The notes under the pieces are model-generated. The model made no database searches and was not told the origin of the DNA. It saw only the letters and a list, made by a program, of their open reading frames with translations. DNA of 64,000 nucleotides from JADJLQ01 sp044227925. Lineage in GTDB: Bacteria > Bacteroidota > Bacteroidia > Chitinophagales > Saprospiraceae. The stretch is taken from positions 22,106 through 86,105 of the forward strand of contig JBGAVW010000015.1 in NCBI GenBank assembly GCA_044227925.1, given 5' to 3'. Below are positions 34,810 through 44,105 of this stretch, piece by piece (the stretch's first letter is position 1; every line of letters begins with the position of its first letter). Both the position numbers and the translations under genes were made by a program.

Positions 34810-36399
34810 ATGATAAGGGATTTTAAACATATTGGATTAGTATTAGTGGCTCTACTCATGTCGGGCACCGCTTTTGCAGATGGGCAAGGTATTTCTTATA
34901 CAGATGATCAAATCCTTAAACTAATCAAAGTAGCAGATACTTTAAGGACCAGAGGTAATTTTCAACGATCATTGGAGCTGGCAGAGGAAGCCGAAAAATC
35001 AGCTAAAAAATTAAAGAACCTGGAGCTCCAGGCAATGGCTTTAAACAGGCAAGGCAAAGCATTAATGGGGCTGAATAAAAAAGCGGATTCCAAATTTGAA
35101 AAAAGCAATGAATATTTAATAAAATTGCCCAATAAAAACCAGGAACTCATCCTAGACAATTTTAATCAGTTGAGGGCTTTGGCAGTAGCTCGTGGCAATA
35201 AAAAAGAAGTGGCCGATATTGACTATAATATCAACAGGATCAAAAAAGGCCAGACCCTCGAACAGTTGGATCAAAAAGCTGATAACCTGAAAGACGATAT
35301 TCTCGCCATTGAAAAAGAAAAAGAACGATTGGAAAACGAGAAAGCTCAGCTCGAAGCAGATAAAGCGAAAATGAACCAGGTTTTGGAAGAACAAAAAAAT
35401 ATTCATTCTACTCTGGAGAGTGAACAGGCAAAACTCAAACGGGAAAGTAAACTAGTCCAATCGGAACTGGCAAAGAAAAAAGCAGAAATAGAGAATATGA
35501 CTATGGAGCAAATGAGAGCTGATCTGGAAAAACAAGTGCAGGAGCGGGTGATCTATGAAATGCGGGCAGCAGATACCATCAAAACCCAGCAATTGAAAAT
35601 GCAGGATCTGATGATCAGCGAGAATAAGAATAAAAAACGATTTTATATCGCTACTACCATCGCCTTATTGGGATTGTTTGGCACCAGCCTGCTTGCTTTT
35701 TTAAAGAGCAAACAAAACGCGAAACTATTAGCCGAGAAAAACAAGGTGATCGAACACGAGAAAGAAAGGTCAGATAATTTATTACTCAATATTTTACCAG
35801 CCTCTGTAGCTGATGAATTAAAAACGAATGGATTTACTAAAGCAAACCATTTTGAAGAAGTCACCGTTTGTTTTGCAGATTTTGTTGGATTTACTACCAT
35901 CGCCGGAGTCACCGATCCTCAAAAACTGATTGGTGAATTAAATACCTGTTTCAGGGCATTTGATGAAATCATTGCCAAGTATGATCTGGAGAAAATAAAG
36001 ACCATAGGGGACTGTTATATGTTTGCTGGAGGATTACCGGAAGCAGGTAAAGGTTCTCAAATCATTGAGATGATACATGCTTCTAAAGAAATTCAATCCT
36101 GGCTCGATACCTGGAATATCGAAAGAGAGATGATAGGACAGGCTCGCATGGATGTACGTATAGGTATACATATGGGTCCGGTAGCAGCAGGTGTAATTGG
36201 AAGTAAGAAATTTGCTTACGATATATGGGGAGATACTGTAAATATGGCTGCCCGGCTCGAACAATCCGGTGAACGCGGCAAAATCAATATTTCCGGTGAG
36301 GCTTACGAAAAAGTAAAAGATAAATTTAAGTGTACTTATCGGGGTAAGCTGCCAGCAAAGAATAAAGGCCTGGTCGATATGTATTTCGTGGAAAATTAG
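34810..36399 (+). CDS. Membrane-bound class III adenylate cyclase with N-terminal helical sensor
   Basis: A 529-residue protein: signal peptide or first membrane segment (1-23), helical TPR-like repeats (about 28-145), a long coiled coil (about 145-265, E-K-E-K-E-R-L-E-N-E-K), a transmembrane helix (277-296) and a class III cyclase domain (about 340-525). Metal-binding Asp357 (C-F-A-D-F-V-G-F) and Asp401 (K-T-I-G-D-C-Y-M) are present. Lys397 in E-K-I-K-T-I-G and Asp in Y-D-I-W-G-D-T match the adenine-specific pair, so cAMP is the likely product rather than cGMP. The extracytoplasmic helical/coiled-coil part is the probable sensor; its signal is unknown. Confidence 0.86.
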   Translation: MIRDFKHIGLVLVALLMSGTAFADGQGISYTDDQILKLIKVADTLRTRGNFQRSLELAEEAEKSAKKLKNLELQAMALNRQGKALMGLNKKADSKFEKSNEYLIKLPNKNQELILDNFNQLRALAVARGNKKEVADIDYNINRIKKGQTLEQLDQKADNLKDDILAIEKEKERLENEKAQLEADKAKMNQVLEEQKNIHSTLESEQAKLKRESKLVQSELAKKKAEIENMTMEQMRADLEKQVQERVIYEMRAADTIKTQQLKMQDLMISENKNKKRFYIATTIALLGLFGTSLLAFLKSKQNAKLLAEKNKVIEHEKERSDNLLLNILPASVADELKTNGFTKANHFEEVTVCFADFVGFTTIAGVTDPQKLIGELNTCFRAFDEIIAKYDLEKIKTIGDCYMFAGGLPEAGKGSQIIEMIHASKEIQSWLDTWNIEREMIGQARMDVRIGIHMGPVAAGVIGSKKFAYDIWGDTVNMAARLEQSGERGKINISGEAYEKVKDKFKCTYRGKLPAKNKGLVDMYFVEN

Positions 36400-36476
36400 T
36401 CCTACTGTAGCACTTAAAAGCGAAGCGTAAGCCGGTCTGTAATAAAAATATTTTCGTCAACTGAACTAAAGTAAAA

Positions 36477-36509
36477 TTGAAAAGTTGTTTGTCTGGCAAG
36501 ATATCTTTG
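36477..36509 (+). promoter_or_regulatory. Promoter of the aldo/keto reductase gene
   Basis: TTG at 36477-36479, a 22-base spacer and TATCTTTG at 36502-36509 match the Bacteroidota promoter consensus; the predicted transcription start is about 25 bases before the ATG at 36539. Confidence 0.55.
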
Positions 36510-36538
36510 CAGATCAGATCAAAGTCCAATTTTAAAGT

Positions 36539-37525
36539 ATGAAATACAGATCCTTTGCCAATACCGATATCCAACTTTCATCTATAGGTCTTGGTTGCAT
36601 GGGCATGAATCATGGATATGGCGTGCCCGATGATGGAGAATCTTTTGCCACATTAGAAAAATCCATAGAGCTGGGAATCAATTTTTGGGATACGGCAGAT
36701 ATCTATGCCAATGGCCAAAATGAAATACTCGTATCGAAAATATTGAAGCCCAACAGAGATAAAATATTTCTGGCCACTAAATTTGGTTTTAAACCTTTTG
36801 TAGCAGGAAGCTTTAGTGGGGTTGATTGTACACCTGCATACATGAGATTGGCTGTAGAGGCCAGCCTCAAAAGATTACAGACGGATGTCATTGATTTATA
36901 TTATGCACATCGCTTAGATCCCAATGTGCCTGTAGAAGAGATGTTCGGCGCTATGGCGGAATTAGTACACCAAGGGAAAGTGCGATATCTTGGATTGTCA
37001 GAAGTTTCGGCTAATACTATTCGCAAAGCACACTCTATACACCCGGTGAGTGCAGTCCAAAGTGAATACTCTATCATGACCCGTGAAGTGGAAAGTGAAA
37101 TAATACCATTGTGCAAAGAGCTAAAAATTGCATTTGTACCTTTCAGTCCGTTAGGAAGGGGATTGCTGACCGATACCGTAAACTTAAATGAAATACAGGA
37201 TTCTGATTTTAGAAAAAAACTGCCACGGTACCAGGAATCAGTCTATATAGAAAACAATAGCAAACTGGCCCATGGATTTGCCGCCATTGCCAATGCAAAA
37301 GGGTGTACCCCGGCACAGCTGGCTCTGGCATGGGTATTGTCACAGGGGGACCATATCATACCCATTCCTGGAACTAAAAAAAGAAAATATTTGATAGAAA
37401 ATGCCGCTGCAGTTGATATTCGTATTAATGAAGATGATAGATTGGAAATAGAAAACCTGATAAAAGCATTTCCAAATACGGGCCCGAGATATAATGAGGA
37501 TAATATGAAATACGTGGATAGATAA
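36539..37525 (+). CDS. Aldo/keto reductase
   Basis: A 328-residue NADPH-dependent AKR (TIM barrel). The catalytic tetrad is recognisable: D-T-A-D-I-Y (Asp and Tyr, about 51-56), A-T-K-F-G (Lys, about 79) and Y-A-H-R-L-D (His, about 122). It begins with the typical G-L-G-C-M-G-M-N-H of the AKR11/13-like group and ends with the NADP-binding I-P-I-P-G-T-K-K-R-K-Y-L-I-E-N-A. The substrate cannot be told. It has its own promoter. Confidence 0.92.
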   Translation: MKYRSFANTDIQLSSIGLGCMGMNHGYGVPDDGESFATLEKSIELGINFWDTADIYANGQNEILVSKILKPNRDKIFLATKFGFKPFVAGSFSGVDCTPAYMRLAVEASLKRLQTDVIDLYYAHRLDPNVPVEEMFGAMAELVHQGKVRYLGLSEVSANTIRKAHSIHPVSAVQSEYSIMTREVESEIIPLCKELKIAFVPFSPLGRGLLTDTVNLNEIQDSDFRKKLPRYQESVYIENNSKLAHGFAAIANAKGCTPAQLALAWVLSQGDHIIPIPGTKKRKYLIENAAAVDIRINEDDRLEIENLIKAFPNTGPRYNEDNMKYVDR

Positions 37526-37551
37526 ACTGATATTTTTGCAGGCCTATTGTA

Positions 37552-38355
37552 TTATTTCAATATTTCCAGGGGTGAGATCAATTTTAAATCCGGATTGTAT
37601 TTAATCATTTCTTGAAGAATAGCGGTGTGCCCCTGACCAAAGAGTACCAATATTCTTTTCTCTTTGCCTGTAAGTGATTTTAAAATATTTTCATAGATGA
37701 TCATGTTGCGACGCCACCATTCACTTACAAGATAAGATCCAACGTGATTCCCTGGTTTACCAGCCGGCAATACTTTAAAATAAAACTCCAGTTGTTGCCA
37801 ATTTGATTTTGCTGAATTGGCATCTAAAAGCAGTTGGCCTATAGTCATCTTATCCAGAGACGAATTAAAATGTTTTTGCACAGAATCAATGGCCTGTTGC
37901 ACAAATTGAATCAGGTTCATTTGGCCGGCGGCGGCAGCTGACTTCATGAGGCTGTCGAAAGGAAAATCAGCATCACGATAATCGACCCCGTATAAAGTGG
38001 GTAAATTAAGGTCTTTGGCCAGGCGATATCCAAGTTGATGGATTTCATTAGCCTTCAGACTATATGCTCCTTTTTTATATTGGTCGATGAGGGAATCCGT
38101 GCGGTATTGTCTTTCCGGTGTGGACTCGATAAATATTTTATCGGGGTTGTATTTTTTTAGTTTTTCTACTACTTCCAATATTTCAGTCTGCCGCTTTGGT
38201 GAAAGCACATCTGCATTTTTAAACTGGGCTACATCGAGTCCGGGATTATCAAAGTGAAAAGTACCAAGCAATACGATTTCTATTGGTTGTTTTACTTGTT
38301 GAGCAAATGCATGGAGCACACCAAGACTGAGACAGAGAATCAGGAGTTTTTTCAT
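37552..38355 (-). CDS. Exported DUF5694 (TraB/ChaN-like) protein
   Basis: A 267-residue exported protein: signal peptide 1-18 (LLILCLSLGVLHAFAQQ). The motif L-L-G-T-F-H-F-D-N-P-G (29-39), F-I-E-S-T-P-E and the final V-L-F-G-Q-G-H-T-A-I-L are typical of DUF5694, related to the TraB/PrgY and ChaN/haem-binding EreA-like folds with a G-x-x-H metal site. Function unknown. It is divergently placed from the cAMP/AKR genes and alone on its strand until uvrC. Confidence 0.75.
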   Translation of the reverse strand: MKKLLILCLSLGVLHAFAQQVKQPIEIVLLGTFHFDNPGLDVAQFKNADVLSPKRQTEILEVVEKLKKYNPDKIFIESTPERQYRTDSLIDQYKKGAYSLKANEIHQLGYRLAKDLNLPTLYGVDYRDADFPFDSLMKSAAAAGQMNLIQFVQQAIDSVQKHFNSSLDKMTIGQLLLDANSAKSNWQQLEFYFKVLPAGKPGNHVGSYLVSEWWRRNMIIYENILKSLTGKEKRILVLFGQGHTAILQEMIKYNPDLKLISPLEILK

Positions 38356-38426
38356 TTTAATTTAATGACAACTATACGTTGGGATGGTTGCATGATCAGT
38401 ATAACGGACATGTATTACTCTAAAAT

Positions 38427-40241
38427 CTATTCTTCTTCATCTACAGGTCTGAAATAGTTGAAAATGACTTCAGCTTTTTTCTGACCTACGACCGGCTTTA
38501 GTTCTTCTATACTGGCATCTTGTACTTTTGCCAATGATCCAAAATGTTTCAACAGGTTTTCTGCTGATTTTTTGGCAATACCGGGAATATCGGTAAGCCC
38601 GGTGGTGAGGAAACCGCGTGACCGTTGATCCCTGTGAAACCGTATAGCGAAGCGATGTGCTTCATTTCGTATGCGTTGAATTACTTTTAAGGATTCGGAT
38701 TTTTTATCAATATACAGAGGTAAAGGATCATTTGGGAAATAGATTTCTTCTAGCCTTTTGGCGATCCCGACCACTTTCATTTTACCAACCAATCCTAATT
38801 TTTGCAGGCTTTCCATTGCTGCGGTAAGCTGCCCTTTACCACCATCGATGATCACCAGGTCGGGCAAGGGCTTTTCTTCTGCCAGTAATCTTTTGTACCG
38901 CCTGTATACGACTTCCGACATAGAAGCAAAATCATTAGGCCCTTCCACTGATTTTACATTATAATGCCTGTAATCGTTTTTGGATGGTTTCGCATTTTTA
39001 AATACTACACAGGATGATACAGGATGGGTACCCTGGATATTACTATTGTCAAAACATTCCATATGCACCGGATCTTTATCCATTCGAAGATCCATTCTTA
39101 ATGTAGAAAGAATACGCTGAGTGGCCAATGGTTTTTTTGTATTGGTCACCAAATCACTTTTCTTTTGCAGGATATAGTACCTAAGATTTTTTTGGGATAG
39201 TTCCAGCAGTTTTTTCTTATCTCCTATTTGAGGCACTGTAATCTTGATGTGGTGATCGTCCAGATTTACAGCATACGGTACTATGATTTCTGTGGCTATA
39301 CTACTGAAAGTCTCCCTGCATTGCAATATAGCATAGGCCAATAATAATTCGGGTTCTTCATCGAGGTTTTTCTCCAGTTCAAATGTATGCGAATTGATCA
39401 AAGCCCCTTTGATGATGCGCATATAATTTACAGTTGCTTCTTTTGCATCGATTTCAATACTGAATACATCCACATCACCAATACTCGGGTGTACAACCAT
39501 AGACTTGGACTGGTAATCTTCAAATGCATCGAGTCGTATTTTATGTGTTTGAGCTGTTTCAAAATCCAGGGCCTCTGCACTGATCGCCATTTGTTCTTTC
39601 AGGTACGATTTGGCTTCCCCAAAATTGCCGTTCAGTATGTTTTTAATTTGTTTTATGCGACCATTGTACTCTTTTTCAGTTTCAAATGCTTCACATGGCC
39701 CAAGGCAATTTTTGATGTGGTATTCAAGGCAAACTTTAAATTTTTTGGCTTCTATATTTTCCTGGCTCAAATTGAGTGTGCAATTTCTCAATGGGAATAT
39801 GGATTTGATGAATTCCAGTATGATCTCGGCTTTGTATTTGGAAGTATAAGGTCCAAAATATTCAGATCCATCCCGGTATATTCTGCGGGTAAAATACACT
39901 TTAGGAAACCGCTCTTTTCGAATACATATGAAAGTATACGATTTTCCATCTTTCAGATTAACATTATAGCGGGGCTGGTTTTTTTTGATCAGAGTACTTT
40001 CGAGTAATAATGCATCGTGTTCAGTTTCTACTACCAGGTATTCAAGCCGGGCTGCATGTTTTACCATAGTTACCGTTTTGAAGCTATGCCCTTTGGAATC
40101 CGTAAAATAGGAAGTAGTTCGCTTTAACAGGTTTTTTGCTTTACCTACATAGATGATTTCACCCTTGGCATCCATAAATTTATAAATACCCGGTTGTTCA
40201 GGTATCAATGGTTGCACTTGTTTAAAATCGTCTTTATTCAT
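38427..40241 (-). CDS. uvrC: Excinuclease ABC subunit C
   Basis: A 604-residue UvrC that makes both incisions around UV or bulky lesions. The N-terminal GIY-YIG nuclease (G-I-Y-K-F-M-D...I-I-Y-V-G-K-A-K-N-L) is at 18-60, a Cys-rich segment (C-L-E-Y-H-I-K-N-C-L-G-P-C) and the UVR domain are near 170-235. The UvrC RNase H-like domain follows (H-M-E-C-F-D-N-S-N-I-Q-G and L-V-I-I-D-G-G-K-G-Q-L), with C-terminal helix-hairpin-helix motifs (L-T-D-I-P-G-I-A-K-K-S-A-E-N-L-L). It lies 20 bases downstream of the FAD oxidoreductase gene. Confidence 0.96.
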   Translation of the reverse strand: MNKDDFKQVQPLIPEQPGIYKFMDAKGEIIYVGKAKNLLKRTTSYFTDSKGHSFKTVTMVKHAARLEYLVVETEHDALLLESTLIKKNQPRYNVNLKDGKSYTFICIRKERFPKVYFTRRIYRDGSEYFGPYTSKYKAEIILEFIKSIFPLRNCTLNLSQENIEAKKFKVCLEYHIKNCLGPCEAFETEKEYNGRIKQIKNILNGNFGEAKSYLKEQMAISAEALDFETAQTHKIRLDAFEDYQSKSMVVHPSIGDVDVFSIEIDAKEATVNYMRIIKGALINSHTFELEKNLDEEPELLLAYAILQCRETFSSIATEIIVPYAVNLDDHHIKITVPQIGDKKKLLELSQKNLRYYILQKKSDLVTNTKKPLATQRILSTLRMDLRMDKDPVHMECFDNSNIQGTHPVSSCVVFKNAKPSKNDYRHYNVKSVEGPNDFASMSEVVYRRYKRLLAEEKPLPDLVIIDGGKGQLTAAMESLQKLGLVGKMKVVGIAKRLEEIYFPNDPLPLYIDKKSESLKVIQRIRNEAHRFAIRFHRDQRSRGFLTTGLTDIPGIAKKSAENLLKHFGSLAKVQDASIEELKPVVGQKKAEVIFNYFRPVDEEE

Positions 40242-40261
40242 TTTCCAATTAAGGGAAAGAG

Positions 40262-41458
40262 CTAAATTGTAGTGGTTACTATTTGATTTAATATTTTACC
40301 TGAAGCTGGAGCTAGCGATAGTCCCAGCATACCATGTCCTGTATTGATAAACACATTTTTGTAGAGATCGAGTCTTTTGATCACAGGCATTCCATTCGTT
40401 GATATGGGGCGATATCCATACCAGGGTTTGATTTTTTCCAGGTCTGATTTTTTATAGTCAGGAAGGTATTTTTCAGTATTGGTTAGTATGCCATCTAAAC
40501 GGATTTTGTTGACTGTACTGTTTGGTTTTCCTATCTCCATGGTGCCCCCGATGCGGACGGAGCTTCCCATCGGGGTAAGCGCTACACGGCCTTCCACTAG
40601 TATCATCGGGGTGACTAATTGGGGAGCAGCGTTGGCAATAGTCACATTATACCCTTTGCCTCCCTGAATAAACAGGTTTTCTCCAAACAGGCCGGCTATT
40701 TCTGTACTGGCAATGCCCGTGCAAATGACCATACCGTCTACTTCAAAATCGTTGTTTTTCGTTTTAATCCATTTTATTTTGTCTTTATCAGAGGAAAACC
40801 TTTCTGCTTTTTCATTGATAAATCGAACACCAGCATCCTTTAGGTATGACTTCATCGTATCCATAAGCAGGGTAGGGTCAGTATGCATATCCCCGGTATA
40901 GTGTACTCCACCAATTCCATTAAATTCAACTCCTGGATTGAGGTCAGCTATATCTTTATTGGTCAATACCGTAGTTTCTAATCCTAATCGATTGGCTTTT
41001 TTTGTGAGATGTATCTCCTCTTCCAGGCCATGCCTGGTATTAGTATACATTATGATTCCTTTTCTTTGGATGGTAGGGATGATTTCTTTTGCTTCTAATT
41101 CCAGGTATATTTTTTTTGACCACTCCAGCAATCCGGACATCAATCCTGTATTGTCATTTACATTTTGCTTACTTGAGTTGAAATAAAAAGACAGGCACCA
41201 TTTTAAAAAATCCCACTCTGCATAAGGTCTGAATAATAGTGGGCTCCTGGAATCAAACATCCACTTTATGCTTTGCTTTATTATGCCTGGTGAAGCCATC
41301 GGAATAAAATGGCTCGGACAAATCATGCCGGCGTTCCCGTACGATGCCGAAGGGATTTCTCCCTCTTCATCGAAAATCGTGATTTTGAACCCGGAACGAT
41401 TTAAAAAATATGCCGAAAAAATGCCGATCAATCCTCCACCTATGATTCCTATATGCAC
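40262..41458 (-). CDS. FAD-dependent D-amino-acid dehydrogenase / D-hydroxyproline oxidase-like
   Basis: A 398-residue DadA-like flavoprotein: dinucleotide-binding G-I-I-G-G-G-L-I-G-I-F-S-A-Y-F-L (4-19) and the C-terminal G-H-G-M-L-G-L-S-L-A-P-A-S-G motif. The gene begins with GTG (41458-41456); no ATG lies near. A -7 box TATCTTTG (41485-41478, minus) lies 19 bases before the start. The next gene upstream is a 4-hydroxyproline epimerase, and this pair is the known core of hydroxyproline breakdown (epimerase then D-hydroxyproline oxidase), which makes cis-4-hydroxy-D-proline the likely substrate. No hydratase/deaminase or aldehyde dehydrogenase for the pathway is in the window. Confidence 0.82.
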   Translation of the reverse strand: MHIGIIGGGLIGIFSAYFLNRSGFKITIFDEEGEIPSASYGNAGMICPSHFIPMASPGIIKQSIKWMFDSRSPLLFRPYAEWDFLKWCLSFYFNSSKQNVNDNTGLMSGLLEWSKKIYLELEAKEIIPTIQRKGIIMYTNTRHGLEEEIHLTKKANRLGLETTVLTNKDIADLNPGVEFNGIGGVHYTGDMHTDPTLLMDTMKSYLKDAGVRFINEKAERFSSDKDKIKWIKTKNNDFEVDGMVICTGIASTEIAGLFGENLFIQGGKGYNVTIANAAPQLVTPMILVEGRVALTPMGSSVRIGGTMEIGKPNSTVNKIRLDGILTNTEKYLPDYKKSDLEKIKPWYGYRPISTNGMPVIKRLDLYKNVFINTGHGMLGLSLAPASGKILNQIVTTTI

Positions 41459-41600
41459 TTTTAGATAAATTAAAGTGCAAAGATATGGCTAAGATTCAAG
41501 TAAAAATAAAGTAGTAACAAAACATTGAGTATAAACCTTTCACTTTGGATTACCCATCCTGAGTCCAGACTTCTTAGAGTTAATAAAACCTGCCTCTTAA

Positions 41601-42599
41601 TCAAATTACCTGGAAGCCCTGCCAGTAAGGATCATCGTCATCTATAAAAATAGTGTTGTATCCGGTTACCTTTGCCCAACCTTCAATACTGGGTATGATG
41701 GCTTTTTTGCCGTGGTATTCCATTTGATCTTCTACCCGGCCTACAAATTTTGAATGAATAATGCTCTCATGTACAAACCGATCCCCTTTATGCAGTAATC
41801 CTTTGGCTGCCAGTTGTGCCATTCGGGCCGATGTCCCTGTACCACAAGGTGAACGGTCAATTGCTTTATCTCCATAGAAAACAGCGTTTCTTGCGCTGGA
41901 GTCCTTATCTCTCGGTACCCCGGTCCACATAATATGACTGCATGTTGAAATAGTGGCGTCTACGGGATGGCTAAACACATATTTTTCATTGATTTTTTTT
42001 CTAATTTCAAGGCTCCACTGGATGAGCTGGCTTGCAGAATAATCGTTTATATCCGAATAATTTTCCTGTCTTTCTATGATGGCGTAAAAATTTCCTCCAT
42101 AGGCCATATCAAACTTAATCTTACCCAAAGTGTTTGATTCGATCTCCAAGTCTACTGCTTCCAGAAACGAAGCCACATTGGTGAGCTTTACTGATTTAAC
42201 CTTAGATCCAACCTGATCGTATTCTATCAACACGAGTCCGGCGGGAGCTTCCATTCGTATTTTGCCGGGGGTCTGAGGATGTATCAAACCATGCTCCACA
42301 GCAGCTGTGATCGTGCCAATGGTGCCATGTCCACACATGGGAAGGCAACCGCTGGTCTCAATAAATAGTACTGCGACATCATTCGCGGGGTCTGACGGGG
42401 GATAAAGTATGCTCCCACTCATCATGTCATGTCCTCTTGGTTCGAACATGAGTCCTTGCCTGATCCAGTCGTATTCTTTTAAAAAATGTTGCCTTTTTTC
42501 AGACATAGTGTTGCCTTTCAAATTTGGGCCACCTCCGGCCACCAATCGAACAGGATTGCCACAAGTGTGGGCATCGATACAAAAAAAACTCTGACGCAC
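41601..42599 (-). CDS. 4-hydroxyproline 2-epimerase / proline racemase family protein
   Basis: A 332-residue proline racemase-fold enzyme with both catalytic Cys residues: Cys89 in M-C-G-H-G-T-I-G and Cys252 in R-S-P-C-G-T-G-T-S-A. The family start I-D-A-H-T-C-G-N-P-V-R is at 8-18. With two Cys the enzyme is an epimerase/racemase and not a dehydratase. The neighbouring DadA-like gene favours hydroxyproline epimerase over proline racemase. The start codon is GTG (42599-42597) because no ATG precedes the conserved N-terminus. It is 142 bases upstream of the oxidase gene. Confidence 0.87.
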   Translation of the reverse strand: MRQSFFCIDAHTCGNPVRLVAGGGPNLKGNTMSEKRQHFLKEYDWIRQGLMFEPRGHDMMSGSILYPPSDPANDVAVLFIETSGCLPMCGHGTIGTITAAVEHGLIHPQTPGKIRMEAPAGLVLIEYDQVGSKVKSVKLTNVASFLEAVDLEIESNTLGKIKFDMAYGGNFYAIIERQENYSDINDYSASQLIQWSLEIRKKINEKYVFSHPVDATISTCSHIMWTGVPRDKDSSARNAVFYGDKAIDRSPCGTGTSARMAQLAAKGLLHKGDRFVHESIIHSKFVGRVEDQMEYHGKKAIIPSIEGWAKVTGYNTIFIDDDDPYWQGFQVI

Positions 42600-42823
42600 T
42601 TATATATATGTAATTTTATAATGAAGGTTAAAAATAGGAAAAATCTCAGCTGAAAGCCGCAAAAATGCGATTTATGTAATTAAGCATATAATATAGGAGC
42701 TAACTAACAGAAAATAAATATTTTATAAAAAATTTCCACATGTCAGCAGAAAACCTCAAATTTGCACCCTGCTAAAATTAAGCAAGTATATTTATTTTAT
42801 AATCTATTAAAAACCAGTGACTA

Positions 42824-43138
42824 ATGAGAAAAGCTGATCTTGTAGCCATGATTTCTGAAAAAACTGGCGTACCAAAGGTTGATGTATTGGTTAGCTTGGA
42901 AATGTTTTTCAAAGAAGTGAAAGGCACTTTGTCTGAAGGCGAAAATGTCTATATCAGAGGATTTGGCTCTTTTATCATCAAGAGAAGAGCTAAGAAAATA
43001 GGGAGGCACATTAAGAAAAACGTGGCAATCGAAATTCCGGAACATTTTATACCTTCATTCAAACCTGCAAAGGTTTTTGTAGAACAGGTTAAAAACAAAG
43101 TAACTCAACTGCCGGAAGGTGGTGAAGAAGAAGAATAA
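42824..43138 (+). CDS. HU/IHF-family DNA-binding protein
   Basis: A 104-residue nucleoid-associated protein: M-R-K-A-D-L-V-A-M-I-S-E-K-T-G at the N-terminus and the DNA-clamping I-R-G-F-G-S-F-I-I-K-R-R-A-K-K-I-G-R (44-61). A short acidic tail (E-G-G-E-E-E-E) follows. It bends DNA and may act in chromosome architecture or repair. Its stop overlaps the start of the TPR gene (TAATG at 43136-43140), so the two are translationally coupled. Confidence 0.94.
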   Translation: MRKADLVAMISEKTGVPKVDVLVSLEMFFKEVKGTLSEGENVYIRGFGSFIIKRRAKKIGRHIKKNVAIEIPEHFIPSFKPAKVFVEQVKNKVTQLPEGGEEEE

Positions 43139-43929
43139 TGCTAAACAGATTTTCAGGTCCTCAAAAGGCCATCGTATTATCTATACTTGCATTTGTTCTT
43201 CTCTATTTTGGTTTTAGTAAAATTTCTCCGGAAATAAGAAACCCTGAAAAGTCAGCGGTTTCAAAAAATATTGAAAATGATTTTGAGCAAAAGGCGATTA
43301 CTTTCATTGATTCATTAAGTGATGACAGCAGAAGCCAGATTGCATTATTTATGAAACAATATGAAAGTTCTACTGTAGATTCAGTAAAAATTGCTTCATT
43401 GAAGAAGATTTCTGGATTTTGGTATGCTCAGGGCAAAACGGGTTTAGCGGCAGAGTATGCCCGCAAAGTAGCTGAATTAGTGGCTACACCGGATGCCTGG
43501 ACCCTGGCAGCAACCAATTTTGTACTAGCCATCAAACAAGGGGTAGGTACTGAATCAGAGCAGAAAGACTGGTTGTCAAAAGCACGGCATGGATTCGAAC
43601 AGGCAGTAGCACTGGACTCGAATAATGTGGTGAGCAAACTAAACCAGGCTTTGTTGGCAGTGGAGTTTCCTGAAAATGGCCCAATGGAAGGCATTTTGGC
43701 CTTAAGGAAGTTAAATGAACAATATCCGGATGAACCGGCAGTTTTGTTTCATTTAGCCAGGCTGGCCATCGAAACCAATCAACTTGATAGGGCCAAAGAG
43801 AGGTTAAGTCACCTGGTGAAAGTAGCCCCGGACTATACCAGGGCTTATTGTTTACTGGCCCAGATTGCAGAAAAAGAAAATAATTCAGTTGCTTTTAAGT
43901 CATATAGTGAAAAATGCAAGGACGAATAG
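43138..43929 (+). CDS. Membrane-anchored TPR protein
   Basis: A 263-residue protein with an N-terminal transmembrane helix (A-I-V-L-S-I-L-A-F-V-L-L-Y, about 11-25), then tetratricopeptide repeats from about 75 to the end (W-Y-A-Q-G-K-T-G-L-A-A-E-Y-A, A-V-L-F-H-L-A-R-L-A-I-E, A-Y-C-L-L-A-Q-I-A-E). It is probably an inner-membrane scaffold with a periplasmic or cytosolic TPR domain. It follows the HU gene with a four-base overlap of stop and start and precedes the AURKAIP1-like mini gene. No specific partner is known. Confidence 0.85.
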   Translation: MLNRFSGPQKAIVLSILAFVLLYFGFSKISPEIRNPEKSAVSKNIENDFEQKAITFIDSLSDDSRSQIALFMKQYESSTVDSVKIASLKKISGFWYAQGKTGLAAEYARKVAELVATPDAWTLAATNFVLAIKQGVGTESEQKDWLSKARHGFEQAVALDSNNVVSKLNQALLAVEFPENGPMEGILALRKLNEQYPDEPAVLFHLARLAIETNQLDRAKERLSHLVKVAPDYTRAYCLLAQIAEKENNSVAFKSYSEKCKDE

Positions 43930-43980
43930 TCCTTAAATGATATAAATTATTAATATTTAAAAATTCAAACAATTTAAAAC

Positions 43981-44076
43981 ATGCCTTGCGGTAAAAAAAG
44001 AAAGCGCCACAAAATGGCCACACATAAGAGAAAGAAAAGACTGCGCAAAAACAGACATAAAAAGAAACTGAGATAG
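43981..44076 (+). CDS. AURKAIP1/COX24-domain small basic ribosomal-type protein
   Basis: A 31-residue protein starting M-P-C-G-K-K-R-K-R-H-K-M, then H-K-R-K-K-R-L-R-K-N-R and a Lys/Arg tail. This is the AURKAIP1/COX24 domain pattern (mitochondrial mS38, mycobacterial bS22 relatives), and Bacteroidota encode such mini proteins, probably ribosome-associated. About two thirds of the residues are Lys, Arg or His. It lies between the TPR gene and a strong terminator before rng. It is easily missed because of its size. Confidence 0.85.
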   Translation: MPCGKKRKRHKMATHKRKKRLRKNRHKKKLR

Positions 44077-44105
44077 TAGTTTCACGGTTGCGCCGTTTGG
44101 TCTAT

